Source: Begonia masoniana
Taxonomy: Eukaryota > Streptophyta > Magnoliopsida > Cucurbitales > Begoniaceae
Assembly (NCBI GenBank): GCA_022432975.1
Contig: CM039508.1
Span: 26,857,999-26,921,998 of the forward strand
Length of the DNA: 64,000 nt
Reading direction: 5' to 3'
The translations under genes were made by a program, and so were the position numbers. Below the pieces are notes generated by a model, which saw only the letters and a list, made by a program, of their open reading frames with translations, had not been told where the DNA came from and ran no database searches. The stretch's first letter is position 1. Every line of letters starts with the position of its first letter. Of the stretch, positions 1 through 10,338 are shown piece after piece.

Positions 1-1083
1 CTGTTCTTCACTTGACTCCATCATGGAGAATATTCTTGGTTTGATCAAAGCAGGGCCACTCTTTGGATTTGGGCAGTCTCTACTAATGTGTCCAACTTTG
101 TTACAATTGAAGCATCTGGTGACTCTAGGCTTCGAGCACTCCTTGAATGTATGTCCAACCTCCTCACAGTTGAAACATTTCCCAAATCCCATTCTGCATT
201 CCCCGGGGTGGTTCTTCAAGCACTTAGGACACTGAGGAAATTTCCTGACATTCTGCACCTTTCCTCCTTCTCCTTGGCTACTTTGGCCTTCACTTGGCCT
301 CTTCATCCCTCTATGAGGATGTGGCTGAACAAACCTTTGTGGGGCTTCCTTCGGTCCAGCACACTTCCTCTCAGCTTCTTCTACTTCCAGGGCAGTGGAC
401 ACAACTTCACTTAATGTCAAACCCTTAATTCCACAGAATTTAACTCCTCTATAAATTTCAGGCTTAAGTCCATGCACAAATTTGAACACCTTATCCTTAT
501 CCTGGTGAGCAAAATGTCCAGCAAACCTGGACAGAGACTCAAACTGTCTACTATACTCGGCCACAGACCCCGTCTGCTTCAAGTTCAGAAATTCCAACTT
601 CTTTGCAGTCTGAACAGTGCTGTTAAAATACTTCTCATAGAAAATGTCCTTGAATTGAGACCAAGGCATCGCCAAAACATCAGTGGCGGTCTCAATAGTT
701 TCCCACCAAAGTTGAGCATCTCCAGCCAGATGAAATGTTGCCAATGTGACCTTGTCTCCCTCTCCAATGTTGGCACACCTGAACATGCTCTCTATCTTCC
801 TAAGCCATCCTTCAGCAATAACTGGATCAGTTGACTGACCATCAAACGTGGGTGGTCTTAGTCTCCGGAACCTATCTCCAGAATTCTCACTGTTAGAACC
901 AGAGTTAGCACTCCCATGTGCTTCCCGACTCAACAACACACCTAGCTGATCGGACTGCTGACGCACAATGTCTGTCTGCTGGCGCATCAGCTCAGTCAGT
1001 TGTCTGATCACACTAGAGTCCTCCTCACGTCTTGGACTTGGTACCTCTCTTGGTATCCTCGGTCTTCCTGGTCGTCTAGCCAT
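1..1083 (-). CDS. gag: Gag polyprotein of Ty3/gypsy (Tekay/Del-like) element I, partial, still open
   Basis: The reverse strand is open from an ATG at 1083 to the window edge (361 codons), so the protein continues to the left. In order it has a basic N-terminus, a glutamine-rich stretch (about residues 30-50), the retrotransposon gag core with the FDG and LWWE signatures (about 75-115), and an EYSRQFESLSRF block. A lysine- and proline-rich linker then leads to zinc knuckles with intact CFNCEEVGHTFKEC and CFNCNKVGHISRDC spacing, preceded by a shorter CPKC...H...C motif. It packages element RNA into particles. No stop or frameshift is present, unlike every other gag here, so this is probably the youngest copy. 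The homologous gag of element C (about 31154-32355) confirms frame and start. Confidence 0.88.
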   Translation of the reverse strand, partial: MARRPGRPRIPREVPSPRREEDSSVIRQLTELMRQQTDIVRQQSDQLGVLLSREAHGSANSGSNSENSGDRFRRLRPPTFDGQSTDPVIAEGWLRKIESMFRCANIGEGDKVTLATFHLAGDAQLWWETIETATDVLAMPWSQFKDIFYEKYFNSTVQTAKKLEFLNLKQTGSVAEYSRQFESLSRFAGHFAHQDKDKVFKFVHGLKPEIYRGVKFCGIKGLTLSEVVSTALEVEEAERKCAGPKEAPQRFVQPHPHRGMKRPSEGQSSQGEGGKVQNVRKFPQCPKCLKNHPGECRMGFGKCFNCEEVGHTFKECSKPRVTRCFNCNKVGHISRDCPNPKSGPALIKPRIFSMMESSEEQ

Positions 1084-1221
1084 ATGCTAAATTCCTGGAC
1101 AGGGTTAAGTATGCTCGTAAATATCTAATAACTAAGGTCAAGGTAAACACTTACAGTTGTTGGAGTGCTTCCATGCAACGATCGGCACTGATGAGTAATC
1201 TTTTGAACAGTTTAACTGAAT

Positions 1222-1234
1222 GTCTCTGATACCA
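1222..1234 (-). other. Primer-binding site of element I (initiator tRNA-Met type)
   Basis: On the minus strand the bases just inside the LTR read TGGTATCAGAGAC. This matches the usual plant complement of the initiator tRNA-Met 3' end (TGGTATCAGAGC) except at the last positions. It lies 3 bases inside the LTR end and about 140 bases before the gag start. This fixes the orientation of element I and the inner LTR boundary. Confidence 0.8.
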
Positions 1235-1754
1235 TACTGTAACGCCCCGAGTTATCTGAACCCGGTTCGCTACCCATAACATTATCATGACTAAGAAATT
1301 TTGATAATAAATTCAAAGCTTCACTCGACAGTCAAAATTAGACTTCTCAAAATGTTTAAAACTTGCAGCGGAAATTCTTTTTGAACAACAATGAAGTTAA
1401 ACAAAACTGTGAAAAACATTATTAAAATAGTCATTGGGAATGTTAAGAAATATTCAGCCGAAAGGAATGAGGGTTTACGGCACGAAATACTCTTTCGGTT
1501 TCAGAAGACAACGCATCTGCCGACGACTAAGTCAACGGAAGAAGCAGGAATAGAAAACCGAAGACTCCTGCCGATGACGTCAGCCGGAAGGAAGGAAAAC
1601 AAAAGACATCACTCGGTAGACTTCATCTACCGATGACGTGTACAAACAACGCAACACCCTCCGCCGATAATGCCAATACAATTCTTTCCGATAGAATTAA
1701 AATACACACTACATCTTCCGATCAATTAGACTACATCTGCCGACACGTGCCTCA

Positions 1755-1985
1755 CGCGTGACTCCATAAGACATCTACCGGTAGACTTTCATCTTCCGAT
1801 AGACTTACACACCGCATCTACCGACAGACTTTCATCTTCCGATAGACTTACACACCGCATCTACCGATAGACTTTCATCTTCCGATAGACTTACACACCG
1901 CATCTACCGATAGACTTTCATCTTCCGATAGACTTACACACCGCATCTACCGATAGACTTTCATCTTCCGATAGACACCAAACCA
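1755..1985. repeat. 43-bp minisatellite inside the LTR of element I
   Basis: About five tandem units of 43 bp occur, each holding two half-units of the type CATCT(A/T)CCGATAGACTT followed by CACACCG. The inner copies are nearly identical and the outer ones diverge. The cluster is downstream, in LTR orientation, of the intron-like segment. The LTRs of element C carry related CCACCGATAGAC units at the same relative position. Confidence 0.85.
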
Positions 1986-2401
1986 CAACTCAATACCTGC
2001 CGATAGGCATCACCTACCGATAGAAACGGAGCGACATTCCGAATACTCTTAACTATACCTATACGACCCCATCTAAGAAGAGAACCTGTCTGCTCTACTG
2101 AAATCGCTTTATAAACAAATCAGACCAATGCATCACTCTACATCCATCAAATAATAAATTTCAAATTTCCAAAGAAAAAAATACCAACATCAGAAAGTAA
2201 AACTCAATTTGTCCAAAACGCTGAAATCACTACTGTTATGAAAACTCGATCCATCTAAAATAAAGCATTGATAATAAAACCTTCACTCCACAGACATCAA
2301 TTAAACTGCCCCATCAGCTGCCAGAACATTGTGTGGATGCACTCCTCCAACCCAACTAGCCTTCCGTGAACTCAGTAAACACACCTGCTAAAACTTCTTC
2401 A

Positions 2402-2963
2402 CCTACATCACAAAACTCATCTATTAGCCTAATACTAAGCAAGTAAAGCAATAATGCATGAAAAGCTGAAGACATGTCATCCTAGCATGCAGTTTCTACT
2501 TTTCTCATCTCTGTTACATATTCATCGTTATAATCGGATTCCTCTCTAAATTGGGAGTTGAATCACTTCTCCCAAAGTATGAACATCCCTGTCTCATTAG
2601 GAGTTGGATTAATTCTCCTAACAGTGAATATATATATACTGATCAATGTTCAGATCCACTTCGAAATTGGGAGTTGGATCAGTTTTCCCAAAGTATGATC
2701 CCTGGCTCATTAAGGGTTGGATTAGTTCCCTTAACAGAAAATGTTTCACATAAATCACTTCAGAATGTTCACTTCCTCACTATATCAAAACATGTAAACT
2801 CATTTTCGTATATTTTCAAATATATGATGCATGAAACAGGAAAATATTCAAACACACAAAAATCCTAATGTTCTGTGATGTAGGCCCGAAGGCACAAGCA
2901 AACTTTACTTACCTGGATTCCTAGCAAATACTCGGTTAAGAGCTACTTCGGGGGTTTGTTCAC
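2402..2963 (-). promoter_or_regulatory. Splice-like and inverted-repeat leader module, LTR of I
   Basis: In LTR orientation there is a 3' splice-like TATAG|GT at 2964, a 51-nt exon-like block (2963-2913), the donor CCAG|GTAAGT at 2913/2912, and an acceptor GATGTAG|GTGA ending at 2403. The sequence near the donor (2874-2884) and the sequence over the acceptor (2402-2412) are perfect 11-nt reverse complements (CCTACATCACA). The same module is in LTRs C, D, J, L and M. Splicing itself is inferred, not shown. Confidence 0.55.
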
Positions 2964-3433
2964 CTATATTCATAAACAGAATGTTAAACCTTAATCTAAG
3001 CTATTCTGAAATCTAAGGAGTTAGTTTGGGAACACTACTCATAGAGCATTCCCGAATAAACTCCAAACCCGAACCGCTATTTCTCTCAACTTTTCCAAAA
3101 TACTCACATTGTCCTAATTCGGTTATCTATTCATCAATACATGAAGAAAACTAAAGAACTTACCTAAGTTGAAGGATATCGGGAAGGGAAATCGTCTGGA
3201 GAGCTCTACTGGGTTGAGCTGAAAAATCGAGAGTGAAATGAGCATTGACGGCTATACCTCATTTACTCTTTCCTTAAATACGTTATCCACAATATAAATT
3301 GACAATTACCCTTATGCCCTCACTTAGTTACTCATTAACCTAATTGCTATTTCTCCCTATTTCATTCTATAAAATTCACACTTAGAAGATTAATTGGTTA
3401 TTTTAATTCTAATAAACCGGGTGTTACAAGACA

Positions 3434-4566
3434 TGCTTGATCTGTTAGCAAGTCAAGGCAGAACACCAAAGGCCAGCAAGAAAGTTACAGCCTTTGCCAA
3501 TTCCAGAGTGGAAATTGGGAGTAGATCTCCATGGATTTTGTAGTTGATTTGCCACGAACTACTAAGGGCTGTGACAGAATATGGGTGATTGTGGACCCGC
3601 TAACCAAATCAGCCCATTTTCTACCGATGAAGATGACGTACTCGATGGACCAGTTCGCAGAACTGTTTATACAAGAGATTGTGCATCTACATGGAGTTTC
3701 AACTTTGATCGTGTCAGACAGAAATCTGAGGCTTACGTCGAAGTTTTGGAAGAGTCTGCACAAGGTTATGAATACGTAGCTCAGTTTTAGTACGGCGTTT
3801 CATCCTCAAATCGACAGACAGTCTGAGAGAACTATTCAAACGTTAGAAGATATGCTCTGAACTCGTGTACTGGAGTTTCAGGGTTCGTGGAGCAAGTACC
3901 TTGGTGAAGTTCTCTTATAATAACAGCTACCAGGCTACTATAGGGATGGCTCCATTCAAGGCTCTTTACAGATGGAAGTGTAGGTCTCCGCTATATTGGG
4001 AGAAAGTCGGCGAGGCTAGATTAACCGGTCCAGATGTTGTACAGCAAACTGCAGAGAAGGTTGCATTCATTCCTCAACGGATGTTGATAGCGTAGAGCCG
4101 GCAAAAGAGTTATGCGGATCGAAGACGAAGGGAATTGGAATTTAGAGTGGGCGATGAAGTTTTCTTTAAGATTTTTCCGTTCAAGGGTGTGATGAGGTTC
4201 AGAAAAAAAGGCAAGTTGATTCCAAGATATGTCGGCCCCTTTCCTATTACTGAACGGATTGGAAAAGTAGCTTATCAGTTGCAATTGTCTGCTTCTATGG
4301 ACTGGATTCACAACGTGTTTCACATGTCTATGCAAAGGAAGAGCATGCGTGATCCCTCGCACGTTGTGGAGCAACAGGCCGTCGAGATTAAGCCAACGCT
4401 GGAATATGAGGAGAAGCCAGTGCGTATACTCGATTATGATGTTAAAGTATTGCGTAACAAGGAGATTTCACTTGTGAATGTGCTATGGAGAAACCACAAT
4501 GTGGAGGAGGCAACTTGGGAACGGCAGCAAGACATGATGAGTCGTTATCCTGAGTTATTTGAATAA
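3434..4566 (+). pseudogene. pol: Integrase and chromodomain-like C-terminus of element D, degenerate
   Basis: The coding remnant reads in the plus direction into the 3' LTR. Recognisable parts are the integrase core (SMDFVVDLPRTTKG with the first catalytic Asp, IVSDRN with the second, QSERTIQ with the Glu), the [14 protein letters not shown] block, the KCRSPLYW motif, and the last 143 codons (4135-4566). Those codons hold a GDEVF...PFKG..RF domain and a VLRNKEISLVNVLWRN chromodomain-like tail typical of Tekay/Del chromoviruses. At least one frameshift (near 3860) and several stops break it. Its 5' side is cut off by insertion of element I at 3428. Confidence 0.88.
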
Positions 4567-4592
4567 TCAAATTTTGGGAAAAAAATTTTTGT

Positions 4593-4605
4593 AAGGAGGG
4601 TGGAT
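4593..4605 (+). other. Polypurine tract of element D
   Basis: AAGGAGGGTGGAT sits directly before the TGTAGCA start of the 3' LTR. It is the expected primer for plus-strand DNA synthesis. Element C has the closely matching AAGGAGGGTAGAT in the same place. Confidence 0.75.
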
Positions 4606-5432
4606 TGTAGCAATCGACAATTATCGGCTCAGATTTTTGTATGAAATAATGTAAAGTGTTAGATTAAATGAAATGGATTAAGGAGTGTGTTAATTTATGT
4701 GATTATTTGATTAAGGAGTAAAGTAAATGTAAGGAAATTAAAAATGGATAAAGAAAATTGTGTATTAATGAATTAATTAAGGGAGTGATAAAATGAAAGA
4801 AAAGAAAAAAAAAAGAGGAAAACCATTCTCTCTCTCTTCCCTTTTTATCTCCTCTCTCGGCGAAAACCAGCAGCCACATTTCCTATCCCCCTCTAATTGA
4901 TTTTCTTCAAATTTCTCTAACACAAAGGTTAGTTTTTCTTTAATCTATCATGGTTATTTAGTTTTCTAAGCTTAAGGGAGGTTTTGGTGTGGATTGGAAG
5001 GAGTTTTGAGTTATAGTTTGTGAAAGATGAGGGTTTCACAAAAATTTGGGTTTTCTAATTAATTGTCTTTGATTTTTGGATGTTTATGAATGTTTAGTGG
5101 ATAGTGTAGGTGAGTGGTTCGATGTTTGAGGAAAACTGAGAATTTCAGTTCGGTGACAGGGCAGATTCAGTTTTTGTGGGAAAGGACCAAGCCAATTGCG
5201 TTATTTGGCTGAGCAGTCCTGACCTTTTAGCAATTAGACGTCCTAAGGAGTCCGTAGAACACTGAATCGTCCAAAACAAACAAGTGTGGGACTAGTTGCA
5301 TGATTTTGAAGTTTGGATGAAATTGAGGGATTTCGGGTTTTGAGGTTGTGGGGAGGTTTTTAGCTTTCTTTTGAGAGTTGATGCATGGGTTTTGAGAAGA
5401 GATTAATTTTTGTATGGTGTTGTGGTTTCTAG

Positions 5433-5969
5433 GTTCGAACGAGCCTTCGGCCTAATGTACGTGTACGCGCTTAACTAAGGAGGCCAGGTAAGTAATGTTT
5501 GCTTGTGCTTTGCCTTCAGGCCTACATCACAATTCGGTAAAATTGATTGGATGTTGTTGCATGGTATGTTTGTTGTGAATGTTGTGGTGTGTTTGTTGAG
5601 TACATTGCGATATGTTGTAGGGCGTTGTATGGTGAGAAGTGAACGAATCCTAACGTTTGTAATTAATTAAGAGACGTGATGTGCTCCGCGGATCCCATAG
5701 TGTTGGGCCGGAGGTGATGTGTCCTCCGCAAATTCCGAGTTGGACTCAGGCCAGAGGTGATGTACTCCGTGAATCCCGGGTGGGACCTGGGCCGGAGGGT
5801 AAAAATAAAGAGAATGAACGAATTGAACTAGAACGAGTACGAGAACGAAACGAGAGTGGGTATGGTAGAAGATGGTAGGATATTGAATTTGTTGAGATGT
5901 GGAGTGTCTACATTGATTGTTGCATTAATTGCTTAGCAGTAGGCTAATAGATGAGTTCTGTGATGTAGG
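5433..5969 (+). promoter_or_regulatory. Splice-like and inverted-repeat leader module, LTR of D
   Basis: A T-rich stretch ends TTTCTAG at 5432. A 55-nt exon-like block ends CCAG at 5487 and is followed by GTAAGT (5488-5493). An intron-like stretch of 481 nt ends GTGATGTAG at 5968 and is followed by GTGACGACG. CCTACATCACA at 5521-5531 is the exact reverse complement of TGTGATGTAGG at 5959-5969, so the proposed acceptor could be paired shut. The layout recurs in five other LTR types in this window; use as an intron is untested. Confidence 0.6.
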
Positions 5970-6337
5970 TGACGACGATTTGGCAGGTGAGCTCCTGAGG
6001 AGGCCCATGGGTAGGGCGGTTTGACTCGGTGTGCGTGTGGCTGCGTTTTCTATGAGGGCAAGGGGGATTTATATTTTTAAAAGAGTTTGGCAGATTGTAT
6101 TTTGAATTGGCAATTATAGGATGAAAATTGTATAGTTGATGTGTAGTGGATGTTTTAAACGTTAGAAGTCGTTTTGATGTACAAATGTATTTTGAAATGA
6201 AAATTGATTTGTTTTGATGGTAGTCTTTTGTGATGGTTTGAAAAGGCAGGGAGTTTGGATTTGAAAATGTAGGTTTTGATTTTTAAGGGATTAAAACGTT
6301 ATGCTGTCAAATTTTGAAGATTTTATGCTGCAGTCAG

Positions 6338-6830
6338 GAGGGAGGTGTCGACCTATCAGCATAAGTGTCGACCCCTTATGTGTAGATGAGAGTCGGAGTG
6401 TCGACCAGAATGTGTGGGAGTTGTCCCTGGATAGCATTCAATCATGTGAGGTGTCGACCCGTTTTAACAGGTGTCGACCGGGTTGCTAAAGTATTGCGAC
6501 CCGAGATGATTCAGGTGTCGACCCCGACTATGGGTATCGACCAATTTAAGTGGTAGTCGATTCCAGAGAGAAATCAAGTGTCGACCTGTGCCTGCAGGTG
6601 TCGACCCCTTTATTCCGGTGTCGACTCGAGAGTGTGGGTGTCAACCAGTCTTTGTTCAAACTGAAAACAGAGGCAAACAGGGTGTCGACCCGAGGGTGTA
6701 GGTGTTGAACCCAAGGGCGTTAAGCCATGTGAAGTGTCGACCAGTTTGTTGTAGTGTCGACCAAATTTGCGAAGGATTGCAACCTGAGAGGAATGAAGTG
6801 TCGACTTGTTTCCAGGGGTGTCGACCGATT
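6338..6830 (+). repeat. Dispersed GTGTCGACC cluster in the LTR of D
   Basis: The word GTGTCGACC, or one-base variants, recurs well over a dozen times at irregular spacings of roughly 20-60 bases, each with the palindrome GTCGAC. It is not a regular tandem array. It lies in the same LTR interval, after the intron-like module, where I, C, J, B, L and M carry other short-word clusters. No coding role is evident. Confidence 0.8.
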
Positions 6831-7058
6831 TTCACTCAGCGAGCTTTTTACAGATTTTTAGATTTTCACCCTTCGATTTCCAAATTCCAACGTGCGTTTT
6901 CCAATGTGTTTTAAAGTAGTTTTCCGCTGCAATAATTTAGTTGTCTTAAACGAAGTTGTTTTAAGTCGATGAGTAGAGTTTTTAATTTTTCACGCGTTTT
7001 GAAGTACAAGTTGAGTAGTGTGAGTAGTGAACCAGTTGAGGGGACTCGTGGTGCTACA

Positions 7059-8008
7059 TATAACGACTTAATGCTATGCGATGTTGTGACAATGAGTGCG
7101 AGTCACTTACTCTTAGGCTGACCATGGCAATATGATTGTAAAGTGACTCATGCTGGTTATACAAACCACTACTCTTTGAAGTTCGGTGGTAAAATATTCA
7201 AGTTAGCACCATTGACACCCGAACAAATAGCTAAAGATGATGAAGTTAGGAAGGAAGAGAAAAACAAAACAAATCTCTTCATGACCAAGAAAGAGTTAGA
7301 AGCATCTGTGCTTAGAGGAAAACCTTTGATTATGGTATTATTCCGAGATAAGATTTTGGAACTAGGAGTTATACTCATACCCGTACAAAACTTACTCAAG
7401 CAATTCCAAGATGTTTTTCCAGTGATTACCACCCTTACGAGGGATATAGCATCAAAAAGTACTACAACCCGGGGCTGTGCTACCAAATCGACCAGCATAT
7501 AGGATGAACCTTGAAGACACCAAGAAACTGGAAGACCAAGTGCACGAGTTATTGGACAAGGGCTATATAAGAGAGTCAATGAGCCCATGTGTCATTCCAT
7601 CATTATTAGTTCCAAAGAATGACAGAGCTATCAGAATGTGTATAGATAGCTGAGCCATTAACCAAATCACAGTTAAGTATAGATTTCTCATTCATAGGCT
7701 CGAGGACATGTTGGATGACCTTAGTGGAGTATCGATTTTCTCAAAAGTGGACCTCAAAAGTGGTTATCACCAAATAAGAATGAAAGAAGGTGACGAGTGG
7801 AAGACAACCTTTAAGATCAAGTATGGGTTGTTTGAATGGATGGTCATGTCATTTAGGCTATCAAATGCCTCTAGTACATTCATGCGTTTAATGCACCACG
7901 TACTTACAGAATTCCTAGGAAAATTCATTATTGTCTACTTCGATGACATATTGGTGTATAGTTTGGACCTTCCATAGCATCTTAACCACCTTAGTATTCT
8001 TTTTCAAA
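7059..8008 (+). pseudogene. pol: CRM-like chromovirus protease-RT fragment, degenerate
   Basis: The frame resumes as Y-N-D...CDVV at 7059, matching the protease/RT linker seen in elements A and E. It continues through GGKIFKLAPLTPEQIAKDD to the reverse transcriptase ([39 protein letters not shown], and the catalytic [10 protein letters not shown] near 7940-7970). There are frameshifts near 7440-7500 and a premature stop after YSLDLP. Homology to RT ends abruptly near 8008, where unrelated AT-rich sequence begins. The start abuts the LTR of D at TATAA. It would fit as the missing downstream half of element G. Confidence 0.85.
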
Positions 8009-8115
8009 TTAATGCATTTCTTATATCTTTCAAACCAGTCTTATTAGAACAAGCACAATAAACAACCCAAACTTTATAATTCTATTTGGTTGCACCATTT
8101 CGGTACAATCAATTC

Positions 8116-8331
8116 TGTTAGCATATAATATATCATTAATCATTATTGTTGTCAATTAGTCCTTAATTACGGTCTTTCCTTAATTATTCTTTTTCAATCA
8201 GTTTAGTATACATATTGTGTAACTTGTATTTTACAAAATATAAAAATAATATATACAACAGAACATTCTCTCTCAAATTCTCCCTTTTCTCTTCCTTTCT
8301 TCTTCTTCACCATCTTCATCAGTTTTCTAAC
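8116..8331 (+). repeat. 5' LTR of copia element H (about 216 bp)
   Basis: A short AT-rich LTR begins TGTTAGCATA and ends just before the perfect PBS, with the expected terminal CA degraded to AC. It contains a pyrimidine-rich CTCTCTC leader near its end. Such short LTRs are common in Ty1/copia. The 3' partner is not in the window because the element is cut at 16799. Start precision is moderate because no duplicate LTR is available. Confidence 0.65.
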
Positions 8332-8332
8332 T

Positions 8333-8345
8333 TGGTATCAGAGCC
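8333..8345 (+). other. Primer-binding site of copia element H
   Basis: TGGTATCAGAGCC is an exact match to the initiator tRNA-Met complement used by most plant copia elements. Gag starts two bases later with ATGGCATC. Confidence 0.9.
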
Positions 8346-8346
8346 A

Positions 8347-9309
8347 ATGGCATCTTCAATCTCAACAATTCCCTCATCTCCTCTTGGTGCCTCTTTGCCT
8401 CCTTTTACGTCAATAAACCAAACGCTAACAATCAAACTCAACTCTACCAATTACCTTGTCTGGTATGCACAGATTCTTAATGTTGTTATAGCAAACGAGA
8501 TTGACAATATCCTTGATGGTTCTTTTCCACCTCCCCCCTCAATTTCTTGACTCCCTTTCTTAACAACTGAAACCATATTTTACAGTTTGGCAACGTTATA
8601 ATTGGCTCATCATGAGCTGGATATTTGCCTCTCTCTCAGACAACATCCTTCCTCAAATTGTTAGCCTACAAACAACGAAGGAAATTTGGCTTGCACTCGG
8701 CCGAATGTTTGCTTCAGCATCCTTAGCCAGAATCACAGACCTCTGCAGTCAACTCCACAACCTGTTGAAGGACGGACTCTCTGCTTCTACCTATATCCAA
8801 AACCTTACCAAACTATGTAATATCTTATTACCTATCAGCGAGCCAGTGTCCTACTAAGTCCATCTAATCTACTTTCTTGGTGGTCTGGGTAGCGATTACA
8901 ACCCATTCATTACCTCCTTCACAAATCACACGGACCAACCTCCTATGAAGGAAATCCAAAATCTTCTACAAAGCTATGGCTTTCGTTTGGAGAAGCAAAA
9001 TTCTGCTACCCAACTTCAGATTCCAAGGTCCCTTCAAGCCAATGCTGCCGTCTAACAGCCGTTCCGTACTCCTCGACCGTCTTTCAACCAAACTCCGTTC
9101 AAACCTAATTTTCATCCCCCTTTTTCGAGCCATCATAATATGTGTGGTTCGAGTCATGAACCGAACCCTAATTCAAGTTGGTGTTCGCCCCGACCCAGGT
9201 CTAACAACCCCAGGTGTCAGATTTGTCATAAGATGGGTCATTTCTCGTCGGTCTGCTACCATAGTCTTAATGGGTCTTACTGGCCCACCCACTATCTTGG
9301 ACCTTACTT
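8347..9309 (+). pseudogene. gag: Copia gag of element H, broken
   Basis: It starts ATG at 8347 with the N-terminal copia gag signature (a proline/serine-rich start, then KLNSTNYLVWYAQI). It continues in another frame through WIFASLSDNILPQIV, TTKEIWLALGRMFASASLAR, and a C-terminal zinc knuckle CQICHKMGHFSSVC near 9200. Frameshifts and stops (near 8548 and 8856) prevent translation. At 9309 the frame is interrupted by element F and resumes at 15356. Confidence 0.85.
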
Positions 9310-10338
9310 GATGTGCCCCGAGGCCCAAGTCAAGTTGAGGTACGTCTTCTATCCATCTTTATGGCCTAATTTATTTGCTAATTTTGTAGGTGACAACCCA
9401 TTGGTTTAAAGGGAGAATTTGTCTTCCCTTATCAAATATTGTAACCAAGTTTCTATTATTTTTAGAAAGTTTTATCTTATTTTGTTGGCAAATAATTACC
9501 ATATATTTTATGGCTTTAATTGCCAAGTTATTTTGGTAAGACAAACATTAGTATTGTAGAAGGCAATTGCTCAAAGTAGTTGACCAAAAGAATTGAGCAA
9601 AAGAAGTTCAAGAGGAGCTGCCACGTGGAGGTGTATCCAAATTGAAGAACAACTGATAGACCAAACCGGTTCACCCACCAAACCGGTTCACCCTCCAACA
9701 GCTATAAACGGGCAAAACACAGAGCTCTCCTCTTTGGCTTCCTCCTCCCGTCGACGTCGGAAAGCTTCTCTCCCCTCTTGTATTTAAGCTTCATTTCATC
9801 TCTGTAAATCGGTTAGTTATTGATGCATATTTTTGGAAATTGCAAAGGATTTTTCCTTCCCGTTCGAAGCGCTCTCCGCGAGCGAAAGAGAGAGTTTTTC
9901 TCTCGGTGCTTCATCGGCGCATAGCGCCTGGATGAAGTTCCCGATTGCACCCCGAGCTTGTGGCTGCTAGGGGGTGTTCTTAGTCCCTCTCTTCCTCTTC
10001 CAAGCAATGGAAGCAATAAAGAAAAGGGGCGAACGCCATAGTGCCCTCCGCCGAGAATCCTTCGCTGGCAACGACGAATTTCTGTCACCCGAAAACTACG
10101 AGTAGTTTCTGGGTCAGTTTCGGGTCTTCAATTCGCTCCTCCTTCATTTCTGCACTGTTCTGAGCAATACCCACTTCTCGGTATGCGCCTTACGCCCTCT
10201 GTCTCATCTCCTCTGTTCATCTCTATTTTCAGCATATTTGAGTCTGTTTTGGGGTGTTCTTAGAGCACCGATCGTTGTTGTTATTTTGAGTCTTGCTCAT
10301 GCCATTTCTAACCCCATTTGCAAGCCTGTAGCCCAACA
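9310..10338 (+). repeat. 5' LTR of element F
   Basis: It runs from TGATGTGCCCC to CCCAACA. The original CATCA end, kept in the 3' LTR, has changed to CAACA. It is nearly identical in layout to 14342-15355, including GAATTTGTCTTCCC about 110 bp from the start, a CCACGTGGA box, and a GTTCTGAGCAATACCC block. Near its start GAG|GTACGT is followed 50-odd bases later by TTTTGTAG|GTGAC, resembling splice sites. Confidence 0.88.

Larger units (their letters stand above)
1238..3428 (-). repeat. 5' LTR of element I (2191 bp)
   Basis: In plus orientation the segment begins TGTAACGCCCC and ends GGGTGTTACA, so it has TG...CA ends and inverted terminal bases. It abuts the PBS. On the minus strand it holds a TATTTAAGG TATA-like box (about 3280), two GTAAGT splice-donor-like sites (one near 3163, one at 2907-2912), and the arm pair 2874-2884 / 2402-2412. 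A cluster of CCGATAGAC repeats lies nearer the 3' end. The bases after it, AGACA (3429-3433), should be one copy of the target-site duplication; the other is left of the window. It is inserted in the integrase region of element D. Confidence 0.88.
4606..7058 (+). repeat. 3' LTR of element D (2453 bp)
   Basis: It starts TGTAGCAATC straight after the polypurine tract and ends GGTGCTACA. It is followed by TATAA (7059-7063), where a CRM-like coding frame resumes. The first ~1080 bp match 53839-54914 at roughly nine bases in ten by eye. Inside are a pyrimidine-rich leader (about 4830-4870), a conserved splice-like and inverted-repeat module (5433-5969), and a block rich in GTGTCGACC words (6338-6830). 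The same TATAA precedes the D-family LTR at 53839, so this could be the 3' partner of that LTR, separated by rearrangement or duplication. Confidence 0.88.

Noticed and set aside
1222..1234. tRNA genes at the sites matching tRNA-Met
   Set aside because: The matches are 12-13 nt primer-binding sites next to LTRs; no cloverleaf could be drawn around any of them.
9440..10338. Alternative LTR start of element F at TGTAACC after GAATTTGTCTTCCC
   Set aside because: The duplicated segment extends further upstream to TGATGTGCC, which follows a purine tract and pairs with the CATCA end, so the longer LTR was kept.
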